NCBI GenBank assembly: GCA_910589675.1
Contig: CAJUTO010000016.1
Coordinates: 1 to 36,995 of the forward strand
Direction of reading: 5' to 3'
Length of the DNA stretch: 36,995 bases
DNA from: an uncultured Lactobacillus sp.
Lineage (GTDB): Bacteria > Bacillota > Bacilli > Lactobacillales > Lactobacillaceae
Below, piece after piece: positions 15,132 through 23,307 of the stretch. The notes under the pieces were generated by a model, which saw only the letters and a list, made by a program, of their open reading frames with translations, was not told the origin of the DNA and searched no databases. The position numbers and the translations under genes are program-made. The stretch's first letter is position 1, and each line of letters opens with the position of its first letter.

Positions 15132-15890
15132 ATGAAATTTATTTCGTGGAATGTTAATGGCTTTCGCGCTGCTTTAAGACATGACTTTATCGGTACTTTT
15201 GATAAACTTGACGCGGATATTTTTGGTATTCAAAATATTCGCCTAAGTCAGGATGAAGTTCACCTTCAGTTCCCAGGCTATTATGAATATTGGAACTATT
15301 CAGATGAAAAAGGTTATGATGGTGTCGCTATTTTCACCAAAAAGAAGCCTTTAGCTGTTACTCTTGGAATTGGTATCCCTCCTTATGATAGACAAGGACG
15401 CACAATTACTCTTGAGTACTCTAATTTCTACTATATCAACACTTATGTACCATTTTCAGGTGAAGACTTATCCCGTTTAGGCTTTAGAATGGGCTGGGAT
15501 GATGCCTTTAGAGCATATGTTGCTGACTTAATGAAGAATAAACCAGTAATTATTGGTGGTGACATGAGCGTGGCTAATGAGCCAATTGATTTAGCTGAAT
15601 CCGATGAAAATCGTCATCACGCAGGTTTTACTGAACAAGAACGCAGTGATTTTAAGAAATTACTTAAGCTTGGTTTAGTCGATACCTTCAGATACATGCA
15701 TCCCGAAAAGGCTGGCAAGTATACTTATTGGAGCTATCGTTACAATGCACGTTCTAAGAATAAAGGTTGGAGATTAGATTATTTCTTAGTTTCTGATTCA
15801 CTTAAATCAAGCATTAAAAAGGCCAAAATCTTAAGTACAATTCCTGGTTCAGACCACTGTCCAATTAGCCTTAAATTGAACATGAAATAG
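15132..15890 (+). CDS. ExoIII/AP-endonuclease-family protein with altered active site
   Basis: The 252-residue protein matches ExoIII/ExoA over its full length: SWNVNGFRA at the start, FPGYYEYWNYSDEKGYDGVA, GWRLDYFLVS with Asp216, and the terminal GSDHCP with Asp241-His242. Several key positions differ from the family. The LQETK motif, whose Glu binds metal, reads IQNIR (Asn35). YVPN/YTPN reads YVPF (Phe108), and GDxNVAH reads GDMSVAN (Asp144 kept, Asn replaced by Ser146, His by Asn149). Canonical ExoIII cuts at abasic sites and degrades 3' ends in base-excision repair. This copy may be inactive, slow or changed in specificity. The ORF is intact with no sign of decay. A standard annotation would be exodeoxyribonuclease III. 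Confidence 0.85.
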   Translation: MKFISWNVNGFRAALRHDFIGTFDKLDADIFGIQNIRLSQDEVHLQFPGYYEYWNYSDEKGYDGVAIFTKKKPLAVTLGIGIPPYDRQGRTITLEYSNFYYINTYVPFSGEDLSRLGFRMGWDDAFRAYVADLMKNKPVIIGGDMSVANEPIDLAESDENRHHAGFTEQERSDFKKLLKLGLVDTFRYMHPEKAGKYTYWSYRYNARSKNKGWRLDYFLVSDSLKSSIKKAKILSTIPGSDHCPISLKLNMK

Positions 15891-15907
15891 TTTTATAAAG
15901 TTACAAT

Positions 15908-15938
15908 AAAGAGCAGTCGATTGACTGCTCTTTTATTT
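15908..15938 (+). terminator. Bidirectional terminator between the ExoIII-like gene and apbE
   Basis: AAGAGCAGTC and GACTGCTCTT form a perfect 10-base stem with a GATT loop, followed by TTATTTT on the plus strand. It also closes the minus-strand apbE unit, whose stop is at 15938. Confidence 0.85.
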
Positions 15939-16882
15939 TACTTATTTCCAAAATTATCGTATTCAACATGTTCATCATTATAAACGAAGATGGCGCCAAT
16001 TCGATCTGGATTATCATGCCAGCCCTTAATTGGATGTCCAGCAAAAAACAATCTCTTACATTCAATTTCAGCTTCTACAGAATCTTTAGTAAAAGTTGTT
16101 ACTCCCGCTAGATTAGTTTTAACTGGATAGCCAGTTCGTGGGTCAATTAAGTGATGATACTTTTTGCCATTTACAACTAAATAGCGTTCATAAGTCCCAC
16201 TCGTTACTGCAGAACACTTAGGCACCATCACAGACGTAATGTTGTCACCGCGTGGTTCTTTAGGATCTTGAACCCCAATTGTCCATTGACCATTGGGTCT
16301 TTTTGGTGAATCACCTACTAAAAGAATATTTCCACCTAAGTTAATAATTCCCGCATTTACACCATATGCATGCCAGAAATCACGAATACGATCGGCAATC
16401 CATCCTTTGGCAATACCACCTAAATCAAGTTCCATGCCTTTTTGTGTCAAAAATACGCTCTGATTATCATCATTTAGTTCCACATTATAAGGATCTGTCA
16501 GACGCATCTTTTCTTTAATTTGACCATCACTTGGTACATGGGCACCTTTAAAGCCAATATGCCACAACTTTACTACTGGACCAATTAAAGCATTAAAGCC
16601 AAAATTTTCACGGCTCTTTTCAACTGCCAGTTTAATTAAATCATAAGTTCCACTTGAAACTTGGACTGGATGATCTCCAGCGGCATGATTCACATCCATT
16701 ACTTCCGATTGATCACGATTTACTGTTAATAAATCTTCATAGTGATCAATCAAATCAAAAGTTTTTTGAACAATCCTATCATCAGTTGTCCCGAAAACTT
16801 GTAAAGTAATTGAAGTACCTAAAGCATGATGATGGCCAACTGCCTGTTCTAACGCTAAATCTTTAACAAATTTATCTTCCAT
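15938..16882 (-). CDS. apbE: FAD:protein FMN transferase (ApbE)
   Basis: The 314-residue enzyme attaches FMN from FAD to a threonine of target flavoproteins. Visible motifs are HHALGTSITLQVFG (18-31), ELDLGGIAKGWIADRI (151-166), INLGGNILLVG and YHHLIDPRTGYPV (232-244). The usual C-terminal AD-x3-T metal motif reads AEIECK, like the AE-x3-K subgroup. There is no signal peptide or lipobox, so it is cytoplasmic. The start is ATG at 16882, two bases behind the stop of the phosphatase gene, so the two are coupled. The tandem FMN reductases upstream make a flavin-related role for the cluster likely. No FMN-binding target protein is seen in the window. Confidence 0.92.
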   Translation of the reverse strand: MEDKFVKDLALEQAVGHHHALGTSITLQVFGTTDDRIVQKTFDLIDHYEDLLTVNRDQSEVMDVNHAAGDHPVQVSSGTYDLIKLAVEKSRENFGFNALIGPVVKLWHIGFKGAHVPSDGQIKEKMRLTDPYNVELNDDNQSVFLTQKGMELDLGGIAKGWIADRIRDFWHAYGVNAGIINLGGNILLVGDSPKRPNGQWTIGVQDPKEPRGDNITSVMVPKCSAVTSGTYERYLVVNGKKYHHLIDPRTGYPVKTNLAGVTTFTKDSVEAEIECKRLFFAGHPIKGWHDNPDRIGAIFVYNDEHVEYDNFGNK

Positions 16883-16884
16883 TT

Positions 16885-17676
16885 TTATTTCTCTAAATAT
16901 AATTCACGTAATGCTTCTTGCAGATCTGGGGTTACTCCCAATTCATTCTTGAGATAATTATCAAACCCACCAAATTCTTTTTCAATAGTGATCAATGATG
17001 TATCTAAAAAAGCATCGCTTACTGATCCTAGTATTCTCATGTTAGCACGAAAATATAAATTCTCGCTATTTTCTTTCATTATGCGATCGCGCTTAGCCCG
17101 ATAATCGTTAAGCATATAGTTAGAATAAAGATAATCTTGCCGAATGGTTTCCATATCTACACCTAAAATATAAAGCAAAACAACCGTCACTAGTCCCGTA
17201 CGGTCTTTACCTTCTGAGCAGTGATAAAGGACTGCTCCCTCTTCAGTATTGGCAAGAACTTCTAAAATTTTGTGGAGAGTTGTTTGCGCATGTTTTTTAG
17301 CAATGTGATTATGATATCGCTCGCACATCATTCTAAACCCAGCATATTCATCAACGCGATATTTTTCAAAAATTTCTTCGATATTTTTCTTACCGCCAGC
17401 AGTATTATCACTTTCTGATAAGGCTAAATTATAATGTTCAACTCCGTCAATTTCTTTATCGGGATGCTTTTTACATTCAAGTTTAGAACGTAAATCAATA
17501 ATCTTAACTAAACCGTAGTCCTTTAAAAATTCCTCATCTTTTTCAGTTATCTGACTAATATTTCCAGTTCGCAGCAAACGATGAGACTTAATTTTTCGAT
17601 TATCTAGTCCCCTATATCCACCTAGATCACGGGGATTGCGCACGCTTTTAAGGGGCAATATGTTTGGCTTTAGCAT
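16885..17676 (-). CDS. Tyrosine-protein phosphatase, IphP/LipA-like
   Basis: The 263-residue protein has the CX5R loop HCSEGKDRTG, typical of bacterial dual-specificity and tyrosine phosphatases (Y_phosphatase3 type), preceded by RNPRDLGGYRG and HRLLRTGNIS. The general-acid region cannot be placed with confidence. I use ATG at 17676, with an AAAGGA ribosome-binding site 10 bases upstream. The longer in-frame reading from 17736 has no ribosome-binding site and would include the terminator of the preceding gene (17703-17732). It is coupled to apbE, two bases downstream. Substrates could be phosphoproteins or phosphoinositide-like molecules; the sequence does not say. Confidence 0.9.
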   Translation of the reverse strand: MLKPNILPLKSVRNPRDLGGYRGLDNRKIKSHRLLRTGNISQITEKDEEFLKDYGLVKIIDLRSKLECKKHPDKEIDGVEHYNLALSESDNTAGGKKNIEEIFEKYRVDEYAGFRMMCERYHNHIAKKHAQTTLHKILEVLANTEEGAVLYHCSEGKDRTGLVTVVLLYILGVDMETIRQDYLYSNYMLNDYRAKRDRIMKENSENLYFRANMRILGSVSDAFLDTSLITIEKEFGGFDNYLKNELGVTPDLQEALRELYLEK

Positions 17677-17702
17677 TCTGCGCACATCCTTTCTTAGCAA
17701 AT

Positions 17703-17732
17703 TAAAAAGTCTGGGACTTTTTGTCTCAGACT
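17703..17732 (-). terminator. Terminator behind the second FMN reductase
   Basis: On the minus strand AGTCTGAGAC and GTCCCAGACT form a ten-base stem with one mismatch and an AAAAA loop, followed by TTTTT. It lies between the FMN reductase stop and the phosphatase start, so read-through to the phosphatase-apbE pair would be partial. Confidence 0.75.
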
Positions 17733-17769
17733 TCATTTTACAACTTACACAAAATTCATGGCAAAAGTT

Positions 17770-18318
17770 TTATTTTTGAGTTTGCTTAACAAACTTAAAG
17801 AAATTATCCATTGCAGCATCAAGTTGCTTAATTGCGCCTTCGTTGATTAAGTCACCAGTTTCCTTATCAAAACTATTTGCCGCACCACCAATTAAAACTT
17901 CATTACCTGGCAAAACGTTCGCACTCATATCAGGTGAAAGCAAAATTTCACGAGCATCTTCTTGAGCACGACTTGTACCTTGAATACCGTAAGATGTACC
18001 AACCACAGTAACTGGCTTCATCTTCATTACATTAGGACCAGCATGTGAACCAAGCCATTCAAGACCACTCTTTAAAGCTGCAGGAATTGCATGATCATAT
18101 TCTGGAGTAGTTAAAATGATACCGTCAGCATCTTTAATATCTTGAATCCATTGTTTAGTAACTTCATCAGGTTCTTCAGTTCTGCAAAATGGCTTGAGCT
18201 TGTCAATTTCTTTTACTTCAATATCAGCCTTATCACCATAACGCTTTGCGATATATTTTGCCAAAAAGCGATTATATGAAAAAGGTGCATTCGTTCCAAC
18301 AATTGCTAATAATTTCAT
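17770..18318 (-). CDS. NAD(P)H-dependent FMN reductase, copy 2
   Basis: This 182-residue flavodoxin-fold protein of the NADPH-dependent FMN reductase family begins MKLLAIVGTNAPFSYNRFLAKYI, the flavin phosphate loop. It carries the central TTPEYDHAIPAALKSGLEW (about 94-112), the flavin ring-binding segment of the family. It would use NAD(P)H to reduce FMN or quinone- and azo-type compounds. It is a paralogue of the preceding gene and lies 12 bases behind it with an AAGGAAGG ribosome-binding site, so both are on one transcript. Compared with its neighbour it keeps the more usual PEYxH flavin-contact motif. Confidence 0.88.
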   Translation of the reverse strand: MKLLAIVGTNAPFSYNRFLAKYIAKRYGDKADIEVKEIDKLKPFCRTEEPDEVTKQWIQDIKDADGIILTTPEYDHAIPAALKSGLEWLGSHAGPNVMKMKPVTVVGTSYGIQGTSRAQEDAREILLSPDMSANVLPGNEVLIGGAANSFDKETGDLINEGAIKQLDAAMDNFFKFVKQTQK

Positions 18319-18330
18319 AGTCTACCTTCC

Positions 18331-18870
18331 TTACTTAGTAACTTGCTTGTACCAATCATCTACTTCGTCAAAGAAGTGATCTAAGAACTTAACAGTGCCT
18401 TCGTTAACTAAGTCTCCATTTTCATCAAATTGTTTTGGTGCGTTACCCATCATAAATTCATCACCATTGAAGACAACCGCACTAAATCCAGGAGAAGCTA
18501 ATACACTCTTCAAACGAGTTTGTGAACGACTACCTCCTTGAGGCATTGGAGAAGTTGAAACGATAACAACTGGCTTGTTGTGGAAGGGGTGAACTGAACT
18601 TGATAACCATTCCAAAGCACTCTTTAAAGCACTAGTTACTGAGTGTTGTTGTTCTGGAGATGCAATTAAAATAAGATCGCTATCTTCAATTTGTTTACCC
18701 AAAGCTAAAACATCAGCTGGGGCATCCACACCTTCTTTATACATTGGTAAGCCTTTAACAGTTGCTAATTCAAAATCATATTTATTGCCAAAGTGCTTAA
18801 CAATATATTTAAGTAGAGCCTCATTAAATGAACCATCGGCATTTGAGCCTGATAATGCAAGGATTTTCAT
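18331..18870 (-). CDS. NAD(P)H-dependent FMN reductase, copy 1
   Basis: This 179-residue paralogue of the next gene begins [23 protein letters not shown] and carries [18 protein letters not shown] at the flavin-contact position, where family members usually have PEYN or PEYD. The ATG at 18870 has AAAGGTGG five bases upstream; an in-frame GTG at 18879 lies inside that ribosome-binding site and is rejected. It is the first gene of the redox block, with a TATAAT -10 at 18907-18912. The tandem copies suggest duplication followed by divergence at the active site, perhaps toward different electron acceptors. That interpretation is inference. Confidence 0.88.
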   Translation of the reverse strand: MKILALSGSNADGSFNEALLKYIVKHFGNKYDFELATVKGLPMYKEGVDAPADVLALGKQIEDSDLILIASPEQQHSVTSALKSALEWLSSSVHPFHNKPVVIVSTSPMPQGGSRSQTRLKSVLASPGFSAVVFNGDEFMMGNAPKQFDENGDLVNEGTVKFLDHFFDEVDDWYKQVTK

Positions 18871-18906
18871 AAAAACCACCTTTCGAAAACTAATTCCATA
18901 TAATTA

Positions 18907-18912
18907 ATTATA
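18907..18912 (-). promoter_or_regulatory. -10 box for the FMN reductase pair
   Basis: On the minus strand GGCTATAATTAATT contains a consensus TATAAT, 37 bases before the ATG. No convincing -35 is seen, so the promoter may need an activator or be weak. Confidence 0.4.
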
Positions 18913-18967
18913 GCCTAACTACATAATTTTGCGTATTTTCTTCAGTTTAATAACAAATTTTTATAGC

Positions 18968-18999
18968 AAAAAAGACGCTCCAAGTAATAGGAGCGTCTT
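18968..18999 (-). terminator. Terminator behind the TetR-family gene at 19032
   Basis: On the minus strand AAGACGCTCC and GGAGCGTCTT form a perfect ten-base stem with an eight-base loop, followed by a T-run. It separates the regulator gene from the FMN reductases. Confidence 0.85.
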
Positions 19000-19031
19000 C
19001 TAATGACCGAAAGCACAGTGAATCAATGAAC

Positions 19032-19655
19032 TTAAGCTAATTGATCCTTAAGAGATGCATCTTCGTCTGCAGCAAACATTGGGTTTTCTTGAGTTTCGCT
19101 GAGACGGTCGTTAAGCATAGCATCGTGAATTTGTGCATTAAGTACGTTAATAATTTGAGTTTGATTGAAAGTTGCAATCTTGTTTACAACTAATGCAGCC
19201 ATACCAGTAGTTGAAATCCAGTTAGCAATTACAATATCACGAACTCTGTCTTCATCATATTGAGTATCTGGATATTGTTCCTTAAACTTTTCAGTTCCAA
19301 GGTCCATTAAAGTATCTGAGATAACTTTGCTACCAAATTTGCCATCCACAAACATAGCACGGAATAAGTTAACGTGCTTTTGTGCAAATTCAATGTATGA
19401 TAGATCTAAATCGATCAATGCATCCCCTGTGTAACTTTGTTGCAAGGTCTTAGTTCTTAAATCATCTGAAATTTTTTTAAGAACTTGTTCACGCAAATCA
19501 TTCATATTGTTGAATTCAAGGTACAAAGGTTGAGTTGAAAAGTGACCTGTTTTTGCAATACTACGAGCAGTCAAACCTTCGATACCATCTTTCACTGCCA
19601 TTTTATAGGCGACATCTAAAATCTTATCTCTACTTATTTCTTTCTTTCTTGCCAT
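19032..19655 (-). CDS. TetR/AcrR-family transcriptional regulator
   Basis: The 207-residue protein has an N-terminal TetR HTH (SRDKILDVAYKMAVKDGIEGLTARSIAK...STQPLYLEFNNMNDL, about residues 8-58) and a variable C-terminal ligand domain ending in an acidic tail. I use ATG at 19655 with GAGGTG upstream; the in-frame TTG at 19670 is part of that ribosome-binding site. A good promoter lies upstream, and between promoter and start is an ACTGT/ACAGT dyad (about 19682-19702) that could be its own operator. It reads toward the FMN reductase genes but is separated from them by a terminator, so control of that block is possible but not shown. Confidence 0.88.
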   Translation of the reverse strand: MARKKEISRDKILDVAYKMAVKDGIEGLTARSIAKTGHFSTQPLYLEFNNMNDLREQVLKKISDDLRTKTLQQSYTGDALIDLDLSYIEFAQKHVNLFRAMFVDGKFGSKVISDTLMDLGTEKFKEQYPDTQYDEDRVRDIVIANWISTTGMAALVVNKIATFNQTQIINVLNAQIHDAMLNDRLSETQENPMFAADEDASLKDQLA

Positions 19656-19725
19656 TTTAATACACCTCAATCATAAATTTAACTGTGCTTTCTAGTTACA
19701 GTCGTTATTTTTCTCTTCACAGACT

Positions 19726-19754
19726 ATAATAGTACGATTAAATAACAAATTCAA
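19726..19754 (-). promoter_or_regulatory. Promoter for the TetR-family gene
   Basis: On the minus strand TTGAAT (19749-19754) and TATTAT (19726-19731) are separated by exactly 17 bases, about 70 bases upstream of the start codon. Confidence 0.6.
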
Positions 19755-19780
19755 GGATTAAATGACTATTATTTTTTAAT

Positions 19781-20023
19781 TTATAATCTTTTAAACAAAG
19801 AAGTATCACGAGCTCCAGTAAATTGGTCATAATTTGAGTTAACCATTTCAATAACCTCTTGTTTATCTAGACCTTGTGAAGCGCAATATGAAAAAAATGC
19901 AGCTGAAAGGATATAGCCACGTTCCCGATCATCGGTTAAGTTATTTGAAAACTTCATATTAATTGCATGATTTTCATAATCGGTGTCTAATTGAATTGAT
20001 TTGTTTTCTGGTTGATTATCCAT
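19781..20023 (-). CDS. Small acidic protein of unknown function
   Basis: The 80-residue protein is soluble and acidic, with no membrane segment or signal. Its first 30 residues are polar (QPENKSIQLDTDYENHAINM). Then comes a helical region with RERGYILSAAFFSYCASQGLDKQEVIEMVNSNYDQF, which looks like a small helical domain. I do not recognise a family. ATG at 20023 has a GAGGA ribosome-binding site. It is divergent from pepD, with a shared upstream region of 79 bases. The clean ribosome-binding site and balanced composition support a real gene. Confidence 0.7.
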   Translation of the reverse strand: MDNQPENKSIQLDTDYENHAINMKFSNNLTDDRERGYILSAAFFSYCASQGLDKQEVIEMVNSNYDQFTGARDTSLFKRL

Positions 20024-20072
20024 ATTAATCCTCGTCTTTTTACAAAATCCAGTATCATTAAGTTACAATAAT

Positions 20073-20078
20073 TATAAT
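20073..20078 (+). promoter_or_regulatory. -10 box for pepD
   Basis: A consensus TATAAT lies 24 bases upstream of the pepD ATG. The -35 is not clear. Confidence 0.42.
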
Positions 20079-20102
20079 CCTTACATTAGAAAGTGTGAAA
20101 TC

Positions 20103-21512
20103 ATGTCTACAAAAATCGGTCGTTCATCATGTACTTCAATTTTAATTGGGAAAAAGGCCTCCCTTAACGGCAGCGTGATCATTGGTAGAAACGAAGATGC
20201 CAAAACTGCATGGCCAAAGCATCTTGCTTTTAATAAACATGAAACTGTTGAAAATAATCATTTTAAATCTAAAGACAACAAGTTTGAAATTGATTTACCA
20301 ACTGAAAAATTTGCTTACTCTTCTACTCCAGAATGGACAGATAAATACGGTGTCTTTGAAGAAGATGGAATTAACGAATACCATGTAGCAATGAGCGCTA
20401 CTGAAAGTGCCTACGCTAATAATCGTGTAATGGCAATTGATCCTTTTGACACCGAAAAAGGGATTTTAGAAGAGGCTATGATTACTGTAATTTTACCTTA
20501 TATCAAATCTGCGCGCGAAGGCGTAAAGCGTTTAGGTGATATCGTTGAAAAGCATGGAGCCGCTGAAGCAAATGGAATTTTGTTTAGCGATAATAAAGAA
20601 GCGTGGTATATGGAAATTGGCTCAGGTCATCAATGGGTAGCACAAAGAATTCCAGATGATTCTTATGCTGTCGTAGCCAATCAACTTTCTATTCAATCCG
20701 TTGTCTTTAATGGCAATGACTTCATGTATTCTAAGAATTTACAGAACTTCGTGTATGATAACAAGCTCTGGCCTGAAGATGCTGTTTTCAATTGGCGCAG
20801 AATTTTTGGTACCCATGATGATAGTGACCTTCACTACAACACCCCAAGAGTTTGGATTGGTCAAAAGCTTCTCACACCATCAGTTGAACAAAATCCTGAA
20901 AGCTTTGAATTACCATTTATCCAAAAGCCAGATCATCCTATTTCTATTCAAGATGCACAGGCTGTTTTAAGTAATCATTACCAAAACACTCCATACGATT
21001 TAACTAATCCAAAGAATAAAAACAATGCTACTTTCCGGCCAATTTCAGTAGCAACCACCCAGGAATCCCACCTGCTTGAATTAAAGGATGAAGATATGAC
21101 TCACTGGCTAGCAATGGGCGTTAGTGCACAAAGTGTTTATGTGCCATTTTACCCACAAGGTACCAAGGTGCCTCGCATGTATAAATATGGCAAGGAAACT
21201 TACTCAACTAATTCCGCTTACTGGGTATTTAAGCTTGCTGGCAATTTAGTTGATCGCAGCTGGAGCAAATATGGAACCGAACTTGTAAATGCTCAAAAAG
21301 CAGCAAGTCAAAAGACTATGCGTATTCGCTATGAAGCGGACCAAAAGCTTGCTCAAGAAACTGATCACGATAAGAAAGTTGAAATTGTTAATAAGGCTAA
21401 CGGTGACATGGCTAAAGCCGCAATTGATATCTATCAAAAATTGTCAGCTCAATTAATTACAGCTCAAACTGCCAATTCCCCATTGAGATTCAAGATGGAT
21501 CCAAACTTATAA
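20103..21512 (+). CDS. pepD: Dipeptidase PepD (peptidase family C69)
   Basis: The 469-residue cytoplasmic dipeptidase is of the N-terminal nucleophile type. The start SSCTSILIGKKASLNGSVIIGRNED shows the conserved Cys (Cys10 here), which becomes the N-terminal nucleophile after trimming in this family, and the GRNED motif. AANGILFSDNKEAWYMEIGSGHQWVAQRIPDDSYAVVANQ is the typical central core. Length fits lactobacillar PepD enzymes (about 470), which have broad dipeptide specificity. It stands alone with its own promoter and terminator. Together with PepN and DtpT later in the window it serves peptide use. Confidence 0.93.
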   Translation: MSTKIGRSSCTSILIGKKASLNGSVIIGRNEDAKTAWPKHLAFNKHETVENNHFKSKDNKFEIDLPTEKFAYSSTPEWTDKYGVFEEDGINEYHVAMSATESAYANNRVMAIDPFDTEKGILEEAMITVILPYIKSAREGVKRLGDIVEKHGAAEANGILFSDNKEAWYMEIGSGHQWVAQRIPDDSYAVVANQLSIQSVVFNGNDFMYSKNLQNFVYDNKLWPEDAVFNWRRIFGTHDDSDLHYNTPRVWIGQKLLTPSVEQNPESFELPFIQKPDHPISIQDAQAVLSNHYQNTPYDLTNPKNKNNATFRPISVATTQESHLLELKDEDMTHWLAMGVSAQSVYVPFYPQGTKVPRMYKYGKETYSTNSAYWVFKLAGNLVDRSWSKYGTELVNAQKAASQKTMRIRYEADQKLAQETDHDKKVEIVNKANGDMAKAAIDIYQKLSAQLITAQTANSPLRFKMDPNL

Positions 21513-21523
21513 TCGATGATACA

Positions 21524-21556
21524 AAAATGCGTTGAGGGTACCCTCAGCGCATTTTA
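21524..21556 (+). terminator. Terminator between pepD and the HrtBA-like operon
   Basis: AAAATGCGTTGAGGG pairs with CCCTCAGCGCATTTT (one mismatch) with a tight TA loop, followed by a T-rich stretch. It is symmetric and can serve both convergent units. Confidence 0.85.
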
Positions 21557-21568
21557 CTTTCTTGAAAA

Positions 21569-22243
21569 TTATTTCTTTTGGCTCATCTTTCCATCCATCA
21601 TTTCGTAAATATGATCGGCATATTTTTCCAAACGAGGATCATGAGTAACTAAAATAATTGCTTTATTTCGTTCTTTGGCTAGCTTTTTAAACAATTTTCC
21701 TACTTCTTCTACATTCTTACTATCCAATGATGCAGTTGGTTCATCAGCCAGAAGAATTTCGGGATTAGCATATAATGCTCGGGCAATAGCGACTCTTTGT
21801 TGCTGACCGCCAGATAACTCATTTGGATATTTCTTAACTAATTTTTCAATTCCAAGGTCTTTAAAGAGCTTAGCTAAATCTTCTTTAGACAAATTATTTT
21901 GCTTTTTAACTTTATCAACTAGGACAAATTGTTCATTCACTGTCAAAAATGGTACTAAGTTGTAAGCTTGCAAAACAAAGCCAATTTCATTTAAACGTAG
22001 ATTTCCTCTTTGCTTTTCTGAATAATGACTAATGTCTTGTCCATTAATCAAAACTTCACCTGAAGTTGGTCTTTGCAGTGAACCTGCAATTGTCAAAAAA
22101 GTACTCTTTCCGGCACCAGAAGGCCCCATAATTAATACTACTTCACCTTTATTAGCTTTAAAATTAACATCCTTTAAGGCTTCAACTTTGGCTAAGCCTT
22201 TTCCATAAAACTTATCAATATTCTTTAATTCAATTACTGCCAT
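21569..22243 (-). CDS. ABC transporter ATP-binding protein, HrtA-like
   Basis: The 224-residue ATPase belongs to the MacB/LolD/HrtA class. It has Walker A GPSGAGKST (41-49), signature LSGGQQQRV and Walker B LLADEPTASLD; all catalytic residues are present. It pairs with the FtsX-type permease two bases upstream. Gene order TetR-permease-ATPase, sizes (176, 353 and 224 residues) and the operator sequence all resemble the hrtRBA heme-export operon of Lactococcus. The substrate assignment is inference. It could also export another hydrophobic or antimicrobial compound, as related systems do. Confidence 0.9.
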   Translation of the reverse strand: MAVIELKNIDKFYGKGLAKVEALKDVNFKANKGEVVLIMGPSGAGKSTFLTIAGSLQRPTSGEVLINGQDISHYSEKQRGNLRLNEIGFVLQAYNLVPFLTVNEQFVLVDKVKKQNNLSKEDLAKLFKDLGIEKLVKKYPNELSGGQQQRVAIARALYANPEILLADEPTASLDSKNVEEVGKLFKKLAKERNKAIILVTHDPRLEKYADHIYEMMDGKMSQKK

Positions 22244-22245
22244 TT

Positions 22246-23307
22246 TTATTCTCCAATCGCCTTTGCAGGATCAACTTTCAAAATAGATCTAACAGGAATT
22301 AAGCTACCAATGATTCCCATCAAAAGCATCCCTAAACTACCTACAATCATAATTGCTGGTGTAAAGTTCATCGGTACAGATTTGGGCAACGCAACAGCGG
22401 TAATTCCCATTGCAATTAGGGCAATAATAACGCCGACTACAACCAAGATAATTGATTGGCTAGTCGTGGCCCCTACTAAGGTTTTAGATGGAATCCCCTG
22501 TGCACGCATTACGGCAAAGTTGTGCATCTTTTGCATAGTCAAAATGTACAAGAACACAGCAATGATAATTAAGGAAATTACGAACAAAAATCTAATCATC
22601 AATTCAAAGGTTGCATTTTGAGCTGTGTAGCCTGGAAGTTTATTAATAAAAGTCTTAATTGGGTAAGTTTTAGCATTCTTGTAATGGTAATTAAACTTAC
22701 TACTCTTAGAAATAATTGCTGAAGCTTTAACATTGACCATTCCCTCACGCAAACTCTTCCAAGTAGCCATGCGACCATAAATAATTGGAGCAATATTAAT
22801 CTTGGCATTTTTGACAAAGCCAACAATTTTATACTTCTTCTTAGAATCGTTTAAAGTAATCTTGTCACCTAATTTATAGCCTTTTATCTTAAAAGCTTGA
22901 TCAACAGTTACTTCATTAGCTTTTTTAGCCTTTCGACCAGCAATTAATTCTTGCTCCTTATAAATAAATTGTGACTTGTTAACTCCTAAGAACTGAGCTG
23001 AAATTGAAGCATGCTTGGCTGCTTTAGCAACGACTGGTGTTTCACCTACAATTGCTTCATTTTTGCCCATTTTGACATTCTTTAGATCTTTTTGGGTAAG
23101 GACTGACTGCGACATGTTAATATTGGCATTTTTATTCAAAACTACACTTTTAGCTTGCCATGAATTAATTGCCTGCGTATTTTCACTAGCTAATCCTAAT
23201 GCTAAAGACGATAACATAAAAATCAGATAGCTAATTAAAAAGATCATTAAAATGATTAAGCCATAACGTAGCTTTTCTTTTTTGATTTCTTTAAATGCAA
23301 GATACAT
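22246..23307 (-). CDS. ABC transporter permease, FtsX/HrtB type
   Basis: The 353-residue permease has one N-terminal membrane span (about 12-38), a large extracellular domain (about 45-225) and three spans at the C-terminus (about 230-255, 275-300 and 312-340), the FtsX/MacB layout. The start MYLAFKEIKKEKLRYGLIILMIFLISYL... resembles HrtB. ATG at 23307 overlaps the stop of the TetR gene by one base (TAATG), so translation is coupled. HrtB proteins take heme from the membrane outer leaflet and export it. Heme ligands cannot be pinpointed here. Confidence 0.88.
   Translation of the reverse strand: MYLAFKEIKKEKLRYGLIILMIFLISYLIFMLSSLALGLASENTQAINSWQAKSVVLNKNANINMSQSVLTQKDLKNVKMGKNEAIVGETPVVAKAAKHASISAQFLGVNKSQFIYKEQELIAGRKAKKANEVTVDQAFKIKGYKLGDKITLNDSKKKYKIVGFVKNAKINIAPIIYGRMATWKSLREGMVNVKASAIISKSSKFNYHYKNAKTYPIKTFINKLPGYTAQNATFELMIRFLFVISLIIIAVFLYILTMQKMHNFAVMRAQGIPSKTLVGATTSQSIILVVVGVIIALIAMGITAVALPKSVPMNFTPAIMIVGSLGMLLMGIIGSLIPVRSILKVDPAKAIGE

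Noticed and set aside
15938-16882. ApbE as a dead enzyme because AD-x3-T reads AE-x3-K
   Set aside because: I recall an ApbE subgroup with AE and K at these positions, and all other motifs are present, so loss of activity is not supported.
17677-17736. Longer N-terminus of the tyrosine phosphatase
   Set aside because: No ribosome-binding site for that start, and a complete terminator lies within this stretch; ATG at 17676 has good signals.
19032-19655. TetR regulator as the proven controller of the FMN reductases
   Set aside because: A strong terminator separates them and no shared operator was visible; it remains only a possibility.
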